From JBHPFQ01 sp042571625 (GTDB lineage Bacteria; Patescibacteriota; Minisyncoccia; Portnoybacterales; UBA2143): a stretch of 13,886 nt of DNA. Made by a program: the position numbers and the translations under genes. The stretch covers positions 1-13,886 of the forward strand of contig JBHPFQ010000016.1 in assembly GCA_042571625.1 (NCBI GenBank), read 5' to 3'. Numbering within the stretch: position 1 is the stretch's first letter; each line of letters starts with the position of its first letter. Below the pieces are notes generated by a model. That model was given only the letters and a program-made list of their open reading frames with translations, searched no databases and had not been told where the DNA came from. Positions 7,047-13,052 of this stretch are shown here, piece after piece.

Positions 7047-7619
7047 CTATTTATTTTTTGATTTTTCTTCATCTATCAATTTTATTACTTTATTAATTAA
7101 TTTTTCTGGTTCTGATTCATAAACAATATTACCAGGACCTCTATGAGATTTATCAACAATATCTTTTATCATATCTGCCGTTCCTCCACTTTGAGTCAGA
7201 ACTCCAATTGGCTTTTTATCCTCAAATGCAATAGTAAATTCATTCAAAGTCCCTAATCTGCCACAAATAACTATTATCGCATCTGCAGCTCTAGTTAATA
7301 ATAAGTTTCTTCCAGAATATTCAAATCCTGTATAAACAACCAAATCATGATAATCCGTAGGCAAATGATATGTTTTAAGATGAGATTTTTCTGAAGCAGC
7401 AGGAGAAAATCCAATCACAATTCCACCTTGCTTTTTAGCTCCGACAGCCGACCAGAAAGGAATGCCACTAGTCGCTCCAGTGACTAAAATAGCGTCATTT
7501 TTAGCAATTTGCTTTCCGACTTCTTTTGCTAACTCTAAAGCATTTTCTGAACAACATTTTGTTTCCGCAGCTCCAGAAACACAAATTTTATATTTAAGAT
7601 ATGATCTTTTTTTAACCAT
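7047..7619 (-). CDS. LOG/SLOG-family nucleotide-binding protein (TIGR00725-like)
   Basis: A 190-residue Rossmann-like protein of the SLOG/LOG (formerly 'lysine decarboxylase-like') superfamily. Motifs in order are KICVSGAAE (11-19), VTGATSGIP (46-54), a GRNLLLTRAADAIIVICG stretch (103-120) and GTLNEFTIAFEDKKPIGVL (123-141). In cytokinin-activating LOG enzymes the signature is PGGxGTxxE; here it reads CGRLGTLNE (119-127), keeping GT and Glu but changing the first residues. The substrate is unknown; family members bind nucleotides or their derivatives. It is the first gene of the rpsU-yqeY-ybeY-ftsA-ftsZ unit. The ATG has no Shine-Dalgarno, and the predicted promoter lies 8 bases upstream, pointing to a leaderless mRNA. 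No other in-frame Met near the N-terminus would suit the fold. Confidence 0.8.
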   Translation of the reverse strand: MVKKRSYLKYKICVSGAAETKCCSENALELAKEVGKQIAKNDAILVTGATSGIPFWSAVGAKKQGGIVIGFSPAASEKSHLKTYHLPTDYHDLVVYTGFEYSGRNLLLTRAADAIIVICGRLGTLNEFTIAFEDKKPIGVLTQSGGTADMIKDIVDKSHRGPGNIVYESEPEKLINKVIKLIDEEKSKNK

Positions 7620-7627
7620 TTATTTTA

Positions 7628-7656
7628 ATACTAACCGCTCTATAGTATTTTGTCAA
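7628..7656 (-). promoter_or_regulatory. Predicted promoter of the LOG-rpsU-ftsAZ unit
   Basis: The minus strand has TTGACA (7656-7651, perfect), a 17-base spacer, and TAGTAT (7633-7628, 4 of 6). The -10 box ends 8 bases before the ATG at 7619, so transcription would start within about 1-3 bases of the start codon. It fills the only sizeable gap (43 bases) between the beta-CASP and LOG genes. Confidence 0.6.
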
Positions 7657-7662
7657 AATAAA

Positions 7663-9024
7663 TTACAAAACAAACGACTGCCCCATCTTCGGAACAACTG
7701 CCTGAACTCCAAGACGATCTTTAATTATTTGAGCTAAAGCATCTGCTGGATCTTTCTCGCCGTGCGTCACAAAAACCTTTTTAAGCTCTTTATCTCCACT
7801 TTTATTTTCATGCCTTGCTATTTTGCTTATCCAAGAATAAAGAGTTTCCTGATCAGCATGTGCCGAATATCCGCCAATAGCGCGTACCCTTGATTTTACA
7901 GGAATAATTTGATTAAAAATTCTAACCTTTTCAGCTCCATCAAAAATCTTACGCCCTAAAGTTCCATTTGCCTGATAACAAACAATCAGAAAAATATTAT
8001 TAGGATCCGACAAATATCTAATTTCATGATGTAAAATTCTCCCTCCAGTAGACATTCCAGATCCAGCTATAATAATTTTTGGAGGAGCAATATTATTAAT
8101 ACTTTTAGATTCTTGAGAAGTTTGAGTTAATTTCAACCCAGGAAAATTAAAAAGTTCATCGCCTGATTCAATTAAATATTTTGCTTCTTTATTAAAATAA
8201 TTAGAATGTCTTTTATAAACTTCTGTAAGTTTAATAGCTAATGGACTATCTAAAAAAATTGGTATTCTTGGAATACGATGATTTTCAACTAATTCATTTA
8301 ATTCATAAAGAATTTCCTGAGTTCTTTCTAAAGCAAAACTTGGAATCAACATAGTTCCTCCTTGACTAACTATATCTTCAATAGCATTTTCCAATAAATC
8401 CTTACGTTGACTAACCGTTTCATGAATACGGTCCCCGTAAGTTGATTCAATAACAACATAATCAGCATCTCCAATAACTTCAGTTTCTCTCAAAAGTGGA
8501 ACTGGTGAATTTCCCATGTCTCCGCTAAAAACAATTTTATTATCTTCTGCCCAAATCTCAACAATAGCAGATCCTAAAATATGCCCAGCATCTCTAAAGC
8601 AAAAAGAAATTCCATTATCTAACTCAATCTTCTTGCCATAATCAATTCCCTGGAATAATCCAACTGTTTTTTCAATATCATTTAACCCATAAAACTGCCT
8701 TTCTCCTCTTTTACGAGCAATGTTTTCGCTATCGGATAGCATTATTTTTATGAAATCAACTGTTGGCAATGTACTAAAAATCTTTCCATTAAAACCCTCG
8801 CTAACCAATTTTAGCAATCGACCAATATGATCAATGTGAGCATGGGTTATAAAAACAACGTCAATCTCATTTGGCTTATAAGGAAAATCTTCGTTATTCA
8901 ATTTATTTGTATTAGCCCCTCCTTGAAAAAGACCACAATCAACTAAAACCTTTGTTTTTTCTGTTTCTAAAAGATAATTAGATCCAGTGACTGTTTGAGC
9001 CCCACCGCAAAAATGTATTTTCAT
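7663..9024 (-). CDS. Metallo-beta-lactamase / beta-CASP ribonuclease (CPSF73-like)
   Basis: A 453-residue MBL-fold nuclease with the RNA-specificity (beta-CASP) insertion. The metal ligands are in place: HAHIDH at 61-66, H148 in the GHILGS motif, and D169 in SGDMG. The beta-CASP motifs are also present: motif A E193 (ESTYGDR), motif B H389 (GYSAHAD) and motif C H421 (VTHGE), with GSGMSTGGR in between. Proteins of this build cut or trim RNA using two zinc ions. It is the short bacterial/archaeal form without KH domains and differs from RNase J, which carries an extra C-terminal domain. It lies 14 bases after the ykuK-like gene, with which it is probably co-transcribed. Whether it is endo- or exonucleolytic cannot be told from sequence. 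Confidence 0.92.
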   Translation of the reverse strand: MKIHFCGGAQTVTGSNYLLETEKTKVLVDCGLFQGGANTNKLNNEDFPYKPNEIDVVFITHAHIDHIGRLLKLVSEGFNGKIFSTLPTVDFIKIMLSDSENIARKRGERQFYGLNDIEKTVGLFQGIDYGKKIELDNGISFCFRDAGHILGSAIVEIWAEDNKIVFSGDMGNSPVPLLRETEVIGDADYVVIESTYGDRIHETVSQRKDLLENAIEDIVSQGGTMLIPSFALERTQEILYELNELVENHRIPRIPIFLDSPLAIKLTEVYKRHSNYFNKEAKYLIESGDELFNFPGLKLTQTSQESKSINNIAPPKIIIAGSGMSTGGRILHHEIRYLSDPNNIFLIVCYQANGTLGRKIFDGAEKVRIFNQIIPVKSRVRAIGGYSAHADQETLYSWISKIARHENKSGDKELKKVFVTHGEKDPADALAQIIKDRLGVQAVVPKMGQSFVL

Positions 9025-9038
9025 ATTTTACTTTAATT

Positions 9039-9539
9039 CTATATATACCTATCCGCAATATTTGAAGCTCCATAAGCATATGGTTTAATTTTTGCCTTAA
9101 ATCCATTTCCACGAACCATTCCCACTACTTCTTTAATCATTTCTCTTGTTGGACCATTTTTGCCAACATCAATATGAATCTGTAAATCATAATTTGATTC
9201 GTTGTCGGACTTTAAAATAGTTTTAAACTGAGCAAGCATATCCTGAGCTGTTTTCAAAGACAAAACAACCTCATTATAAATGCGGTCTCGCAAAGTATGA
9301 AAAATCTTTCCTCCGTTAGTCCTTCTCCAAAAATATCGTCCGCCATGTCCAATTCTATAAACAATAACAGCTGTCACAAAATCAGAATCAGATTCTTGTG
9401 TCCCAGCTGAATCTGTCCCAACGACTAACTGATATTTATCTTTTGAACTTTGAGACATAAAATCAGAAACTTCCTTCGCAAGATCGGAAAGTTTTATTTC
9501 TCCATTAGTCGGACTATGAAATATATCTTTATTCTGCAT
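9039..9539 (-). CDS. YkuK-like protein, RNase H-fold (DUF458)
   Basis: A 166-residue protein matching the YkuK/DUF458 family, predicted to have an RNase H-like fold. The N-terminal FHSPTNGEI, the VVGTDSAGT strand (D43), the Tyr-Asn-Glu E90, IHIDVGKNGPT (D124) and the terminal KPYAYGASNIADRY (D164) are the conserved blocks; D43, E90, D124 and D164 could form a metal site. The family's biochemical function is, to my knowledge, not settled. It precedes the beta-CASP nuclease by 14 bases, which suggests a shared RNA or nucleic-acid role. The ATG has no Shine-Dalgarno, and the predicted -10 box ends 6 bases before it, implying a leaderless mRNA. It is divergent from the small Cys-rich gene on the other strand. 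Confidence 0.85.
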   Translation of the reverse strand: MQNKDIFHSPTNGEIKLSDLAKEVSDFMSQSSKDKYQLVVGTDSAGTQESDSDFVTAVIVYRIGHGGRYFWRRTNGGKIFHTLRDRIYNEVVLSLKTAQDMLAQFKTILKSDNESNYDLQIHIDVGKNGPTREMIKEVVGMVRGNGFKAKIKPYAYGASNIADRYI

Positions 9540-9545
9540 AAAATT

Positions 9546-9574
9546 AATATAACATTTTAGTTCTTAAATCTCAA
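9546..9574 (-). promoter_or_regulatory. Predicted promoter of the ykuK-beta-CASP unit
   Basis: The minus strand has TTGAGA (9574-9569, 5 of 6), a 17-base spacer and TATATT (9551-9546, 5 of 6). Only six bases separate the -10 box from the ATG at 9539, so the transcript would start at or next to the start codon. It lies divergent to, and 18 bases from, the plus-strand promoter in the same 135-base gap. Confidence 0.65.
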
Positions 9575-9592
9575 CATATTTTTTCTAAATCT

Positions 9593-9621
9593 TTGACAAA
9601 ATATATATAATATGCTTTACT
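9593..9621 (+). promoter_or_regulatory. Predicted promoter of the small Cys-rich gene
   Basis: TTGACA (9593-9598, perfect), a 17-base spacer, then TTTACT (9616-9621, 4 of 6), with TG just upstream at 9613-9614 as in an extended -10. Transcription from about 9628 would give a leader of some 47 bases with AAAGGA (9661-9666) 8 bases before the ATG. An AT-rich near-palindrome (ATTAATTTAATTAAT, about 9637-9652) lies in the leader; its meaning is unknown. Confidence 0.5.
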
Positions 9622-9674
9622 GATATTAGCAAGTACATTAATTTAATTAATAACTAAAAGAAAGGATTAAAACC

Positions 9675-9971
9675 ATGCCCAGTAATTTTTTTTGTCCTTG
9701 TTGCAAGAAAAGATTCCAAGGAGAAGGTTTCTGCGAAAAATGTTGCTTACCTACAGTAAATACCATTTCGCAACAAAATAATTTATGTTTATGCGATGTA
9801 ATTGGCGAAACTCCTCTTGGAAAAAAAATCACGGAAATGTTGTCTAACGGGGAAAATATGAAAGTCCGAGCAGAGATATATGTTTTAACTGGAATTAGCG
9901 ATGGAGATTGGCTGGATACATATATCCAAAAACTTTGGACATTTTTAAATCATCCTTTATCGATAATTTAG
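9675..9971 (+). CDS. Small Cys-rich protein, probable zinc ribbon, function unknown
   Basis: A 98-residue protein I do not recognise. Eight cysteines lie in the first 40 residues: CPCC at 7-10, CEKCC at 20-24 and CLC at 38-40. The first two groups each contain a CxxC knuckle (C7/C10 and C20/C23), as in zinc-ribbon domains. The remaining 58 residues have no cysteine and look like a small mixed helical domain containing GISDGDWLDTYIQKLW (73-88). There is no signal peptide or membrane helix. It is the only plus-strand gene, with its own promoter, a Shine-Dalgarno (AAAGGA, 8-base gap) and a strong terminator directly after the stop, so it is very likely a real, independently expressed gene. A nucleic-acid-binding or regulatory role is possible but is inference only. 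Confidence 0.8.
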   Translation: MPSNFFCPCCKKRFQGEGFCEKCCLPTVNTISQQNNLCLCDVIGETPLGKKITEMLSNGENMKVRAEIYVLTGISDGDWLDTYIQKLWTFLNHPLSII

Positions 9972-9979
9972 TTTACCCC

Positions 9980-10024
9980 CCCCCCTAGCGTAGATCATGA
10001 AATCTCGTCAGGGGGGATTTTTTT
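9980..10024 (+). terminator. Rho-independent terminator of the Cys-rich gene
   Basis: CCCCCCT (9980-9986) pairs with AGGGGGG (10010-10016), with weaker inner pairing AGAT/ATCT, followed by a T tract at 10018-10024. It begins 8 bases after the stop codon. Only the plus direction has a U tract, so the convergent permease transcript would meet a hairpin without a proper U tail. Ten cytosines in a row (9976-9985) form its 5' side. Confidence 0.85.
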
Positions 10025-10027
10025 ATT

Positions 10028-11182
10028 TCAAACAACAAAATACCATATCTGATAAATAATACCCAAAAAAAACATAAAAGCGATTAAATACACAAAAAAA
10101 CTTGGCAAACAAAGATTATAAGCTGGAATCTTATCGCCTTTATTTTTCGCCTTTAAATAAATAAACGCGACAAGAATAGCGCTAGCTCCCAATGCAATCG
10201 CCCCAGTTAAACTAATAACAGCAATAAAATCCTTGAGCCCAAAAGTATATAAAGCAAATGGAATAAAACAAGCTAATGCCCAAGAAACATTTTTTCTGAT
10301 ATGCATGTCATACCAAAAAATCTTTTTAAGCGTAAGCCCTAACGCAATAAAAGAAGTAAACGTCGTAAGTACTCCGAGCGCAAAAGCTAAAATAACCAAT
10401 CCATCTCCAAAAATATTTTTTAATCCGGAAATAGCTTCTACTGAAGTTTGCGGACCAGTTAACCCTAAAATTAAAAATATAAAAAATAAATAAGTTAAAG
10501 AAGCTATTAAGATAGATATAATAATTACCTTTTTTAAATTTTTCGGATTTTCTGTAAGCATTTCCCTAATTTCTGGCACTAATGATAATCCCGACAAAGA
10601 AAATAAAATAGGACCATACGGAAAGAAAAAATTTTTAATATTATAATTATCAAAATTAAAAAGATATTTCATATTAATCAATGAAAATCCTTTGAAAAAA
10701 ATAGCCATAAGAACAATAAAAAAACAAGCTAATAAAAAAAATTCTGTTTTAGAAATATCTTTAATGCCTGTATAAATCAATAAAGCTCCAAATAAGAAAA
10801 AAGCAAGGACATATACAAAATTAGCACCGCCAAAATACGGACCAAATAAAGAAAACAAAAATCCTCCTCCGACAATTAAATAAGCTAATAAAGCTCCTGA
10901 GATTCCTAAAATAGCGACAAAAAAAGCTATAATTTTTGCTCCACTTCCTAAATATTTATTCACATATCCTGGAAGCCGACAAATATCTTTAGTTCGCAAA
11001 ATAACTTCTCCAAACATTAAATGAGTAAATATAACAACTATGCTTAAAATTATAAAATAGAAAATCATTATCCATAAACCGGCCTTGCTAGCAGCATAAG
11101 GTAAAGCAAAAAGGCCGACCCCAATAATGGTTCCAGCTAAAGTAGCTATTGCTGATACTGTCTGATTAAATAATCTTCCCAT
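10028..11182 (-). CDS. Aromatic amino acid permease family transporter (HAAAP/Mtr-TyrP-like)
   Basis: A polytopic membrane protein of about 384 residues with roughly 11 hydrophobic helices. The first helix carries AGTIIGVGLFALPYAASKAG, the characteristic N-terminal motif of the tryptophan/tyrosine permease branch of the APC superfamily, which imports amino acids with protons. The exact substrate cannot be told. I place the start at the ATG at 11182 (MGRLFNQTVSAIATLAG), because it has AAGGG about 8 bases upstream and gives the normal family N-terminus; a 17-residue upstream extension to 11233 would lie in the middle of the preceding gene without a ribosome-binding site. With this start it overlaps the small membrane protein gene by 17 bases. 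It is the last gene of the lepB unit and is convergent with the Cys-rich gene, 56 bases away. Confidence 0.85.
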   Translation of the reverse strand: MGRLFNQTVSAIATLAGTIIGVGLFALPYAASKAGLWIMIFYFIILSIVVIFTHLMFGEVILRTKDICRLPGYVNKYLGSGAKIIAFFVAILGISGALLAYLIVGGGFLFSLFGPYFGGANFVYVLAFFLFGALLIYTGIKDISKTEFFLLACFFIVLMAIFFKGFSLINMKYLFNFDNYNIKNFFFPYGPILFSLSGLSLVPEIREMLTENPKNLKKVIIISILIASLTYLFFIFLILGLTGPQTSVEAISGLKNIFGDGLVILAFALGVLTTFTSFIALGLTLKKIFWYDMHIRKNVSWALACFIPFALYTFGLKDFIAVISLTGAIALGASAILVAFIYLKAKNKGDKIPAYNLCLPSFFVYLIAFMFFLGIIYQIWYFVV

Positions 11183-11426
11183 TAAAATAACCCTTACTAA
11201 AAAGCCAGCGAGTAAAAAATAAAGCAACAACACCCCAAATTATAGCTAAAGCAATAATAATCTTTCCTTGCTTTTTTAATTCTGGCTCGCTCAAAAAAGC
11301 CGACCCAATAACTAAACCAGAAAAAATAGGATTGATTAAAGTAATAATAAGTCCAACCCAAAACCATTTTTTCTTGGAAGTCAAGTTAAACTTATCTTCT
11401 TTATTATTTTCTTCAATATCTTTCAT
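11166..11426 (-). CDS. Small two-helix membrane protein, function unknown
   Basis: An 86-residue protein with a charged N-terminus (MKDIEENNKEDKF, Lys-rich KKK at 18-20), a first membrane helix at about 21-45, a short polar loop with LSEPELKKQGK, and a second helix at about 56-75 ending near FTRWLFSKGY. I do not recognise the family. The start is well supported: ATG at 11426 overlaps the HIT stop (ATGA) and has a consensus AGGAGG 9 bases upstream inside the HIT coding sequence. Its 3' end overlaps the permease start by 17 bases. Tight coupling on both sides makes it a genuine gene, and membrane topology plus location suggest it could act with the permease, but nothing proves this. Confidence 0.78.
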   Translation of the reverse strand: MKDIEENNKEDKFNLTSKKKWFWVGLIITLINPIFSGLVIGSAFLSEPELKKQGKIIIALAIIWGVVALFFTRWLFSKGYFNGKII

Positions 11427-11749
11427 TTACGTTCACCTCCTCCCAATAAATGCAAATGAATATGATCAACAATCTGCCCGCCACCCCGGCCAACATTAAA
11501 AACTAACTTATATCCTGTTTTATTTATATTACTTTGCTTAGCCATTTCTTTTGCCATTAAAATCATTTTAGCAATTAAATCTCTATGGCTATCTTCTAAT
11601 TCATTAACTGACTCAATGTGATCTTTAGGAACAATTAATAAATGGATCTTAGCTTTGGGATTAATATCTTTAATAACTATAAACTCTTTATCTTCATAAA
11701 CGATATCAGCTGATTGTTCATGATTTACGATTTGGCAAAAAATACACAT
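11423..11749 (-). CDS. HIT (histidine triad) family nucleotide-binding protein
   Basis: A 108-residue HINT-like protein. The histidine triad is H96, H98, H100 in DHIHLHLLGG, with H98 in the position of the usual central nucleophile-adjacent His, and a GQ pair (91-92) just before. An N-terminal CIFC (C2, C5) and H44 resemble the zinc site found in many bacterial HIT proteins. Such proteins hydrolyse purine phosphoramidates such as AMP-lysine and adenylated intermediates. It starts 4 bases after the stop of the HisRS-like gene, and its last codons contain the Shine-Dalgarno and ATGA overlap for the next gene. No Shine-Dalgarno is seen for its own start. A HIT protein next to a synthetase-like gene is suggestive because aminoacyl-adenylates are known HINT substrates, but the link is inferential. 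Confidence 0.93.
   Translation of the reverse strand: MCIFCQIVNHEQSADIVYEDKEFIVIKDINPKAKIHLLIVPKDHIESVNELEDSHRDLIAKMILMAKEMAKQSNINKTGYKLVFNVGRGGGQIVDHIHLHLLGGGERK
11436..11441 (-). promoter_or_regulatory. Consensus Shine-Dalgarno for the two-helix membrane protein
   Basis: AGGAGG on the minus strand lies inside the last codons of the HIT gene, 9 bases before the ATG at 11426. It fixes that start and is, with the rpsU site, one of two exact AGGAGG motifs found before starts in this window. Confidence 0.75.
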
Positions 11750-11753
11750 ACTA

Positions 11754-13037
11754 TTATTTTCTTTTTATTCTTTTCTTAATTTCTTTAACTATTTTTTCCA
11801 AAGGCATTAACTCCTGAATACCTGAACAAACATCCCTTATAATAATTGTATTATCTGTTGCTTCTTTCTGTCCTAAAATTAAAATAAAATCAGCGCCAAG
11901 ACGATTAGCCGCATTAAGCTGAGAAGTAATAGTATTACAACTTACTGAATTAGCGACTCTAAGACCTGCCATACGAAGTTCTTCAAATAGAATCAAAGAT
12001 TTTTTCTTTCCTAAACATCCTAATTGAACTAAAAATACAAGAGGACGAATTTTTTGACTAATCTTAACGCAATTCTGGCTCATCAAATCAACCATCTTGC
12101 TCAACCTAATATCTATACCTATAGCTGGCGTATCAACTCCACCAAAAGCACCAATTAAATCATCATGCCTATGTCCTATAGCAAGCGCTTGTAAATTATC
12201 CTGCTTCGCATCTGAAAACATCTCAAAAACTGTTTTTGTGCAATAGTCAGAATTTTTAAACAAATAAGGATCTAACATATAAGGAATCTCAACTTCATCC
12301 AAATATTCTAAAATATTCTTTAAATGATTATGACATTCATTGCATAAACAATCAATTATCTGAGGGGCTTCTAAAGCTAATTCAACACATTTTGGATTTT
12401 CACAATTCAATAAATTAATTGGATTGTTTAATCTCTGTTTTCGACATTTCAAACAGAGATCCTTTTCTCTATTCTTATAAAAATTAACTAACAATTTTTT
12501 ATAATTAGGCCTACAATCCGAACAACCGACGCTATTAATTTTAGCAATTAAATTCTTCAAACCAGCATCTCTGCTTATTGAAAAAAATAACTGTATTAAT
12601 TGCGCATCAATAACAGAATCCTTTTCTCCTACAATTTCAAAACTGGCGTTATCAGATTGATACATCCATTCTTTTTTTTCGCCAGTATTATAAAAAACAG
12701 GACCAGCAGCATGCAACCTTACAGGCTTTGGCAAAAATGATAATCCACTTTCTAAATATGCTCTTATAATAGATGCTGTGAAATCAGAACGCAATCTAAA
12801 TTTATCGCTCTTACCATTTTCTGAAATACGCATTTCTCGTTCGGAAATATCACTATAATATTTTATTTTTTTAAAAAAAACGTCATCTCGTTCAACAATA
12901 GGCAAATCCAAACGATCAAAACCATAAGCATCAGCTAAATTACCAATAATTTGATTTATTTTAATCCAATAAGCTTGATTGCTATATAAAATATCTTGCG
13001 CCGCTGGAAAATTTTTTTCTATCTTACCTTTGGGCAT
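11754..13037 (-). CDS. Histidyl-tRNA synthetase-like protein with altered catalytic residues
   Basis: A 427-residue class II synthetase-like protein with the full HisRS layout: catalytic core, an insertion with four Cys pairs (C172/C175, C195/C198, C212/C217, C232/C235), and a C-terminal anticodon-binding domain (about 331-420). The long Cys-bearing insert matches the Firmicutes-type HisS pattern (GCxxC, LCxxC, NCxxxxC, CNEC). The catalytic motifs differ from HisS: PEGT is S84-D-F-T87, motif 2 FRxE is F115-Y-N-T118, the RGLDYY loop is K261-N-S-D-Y-C266, and motif 3 GLER is RLSK (311-314). T87, R92 and E134 remain. It is therefore probably unable to activate histidine by the usual mechanism. 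It lies 15 bases after lepB and directly precedes the HIT gene. It is not HisZ, which lacks the anticodon domain. A true hisS would be expected elsewhere in the genome. The alternative is an unusually divergent but active synthetase. Confidence 0.82.
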   Translation of the reverse strand: MPKGKIEKNFPAAQDILYSNQAYWIKINQIIGNLADAYGFDRLDLPIVERDDVFFKKIKYYSDISEREMRISENGKSDKFRLRSDFTASIIRAYLESGLSFLPKPVRLHAAGPVFYNTGEKKEWMYQSDNASFEIVGEKDSVIDAQLIQLFFSISRDAGLKNLIAKINSVGCSDCRPNYKKLLVNFYKNREKDLCLKCRKQRLNNPINLLNCENPKCVELALEAPQIIDCLCNECHNHLKNILEYLDEVEIPYMLDPYLFKNSDYCTKTVFEMFSDAKQDNLQALAIGHRHDDLIGAFGGVDTPAIGIDIRLSKMVDLMSQNCVKISQKIRPLVFLVQLGCLGKKKSLILFEELRMAGLRVANSVSCNTITSQLNAANRLGADFILILGQKEATDNTIIIRDVCSGIQELMPLEKIVKEIKKRIKRK

Positions 13038-13052
13038 AAATATAAGAGTTTA

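Noticed and set aside
6764..7096. A plus-strand open frame across rpsU and neighbours, and similar antisense frames at 1870-2067, 4033-4275, 6106-6360, 7462-7737 and 10233-10493.
   Set aside because: All lie opposite genes with unmistakable family motifs and show no independent start signals.
9606..9611. TATAAT on the plus strand as a -10 box.
   Set aside because: It is only 7 bases from the TTGACA, and the sequence 17 bases upstream (TTCTAA) is a poor -35; the TG-TTTACT box at 9616-9621 fits better.
9647..9832. A 61-codon minus-strand frame opposite the Cys-rich gene.
   Set aside because: The plus-strand gene has a promoter, ribosome-binding site, Cys motifs and a terminator; the minus frame has none of these.
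11183..11233. A 17-residue N-terminal extension of the permease.
   Set aside because: The ATG at 11182 has a Shine-Dalgarno and gives the usual family N-terminus; the extension lies within the preceding gene.
11754..13037. HisZ (regulatory subunit of ATP phosphoribosyltransferase) as the identity.
   Set aside because: HisZ normally lacks the anticodon-binding domain and the Cys-rich insert seen here, and no histidine biosynthesis gene is nearby.
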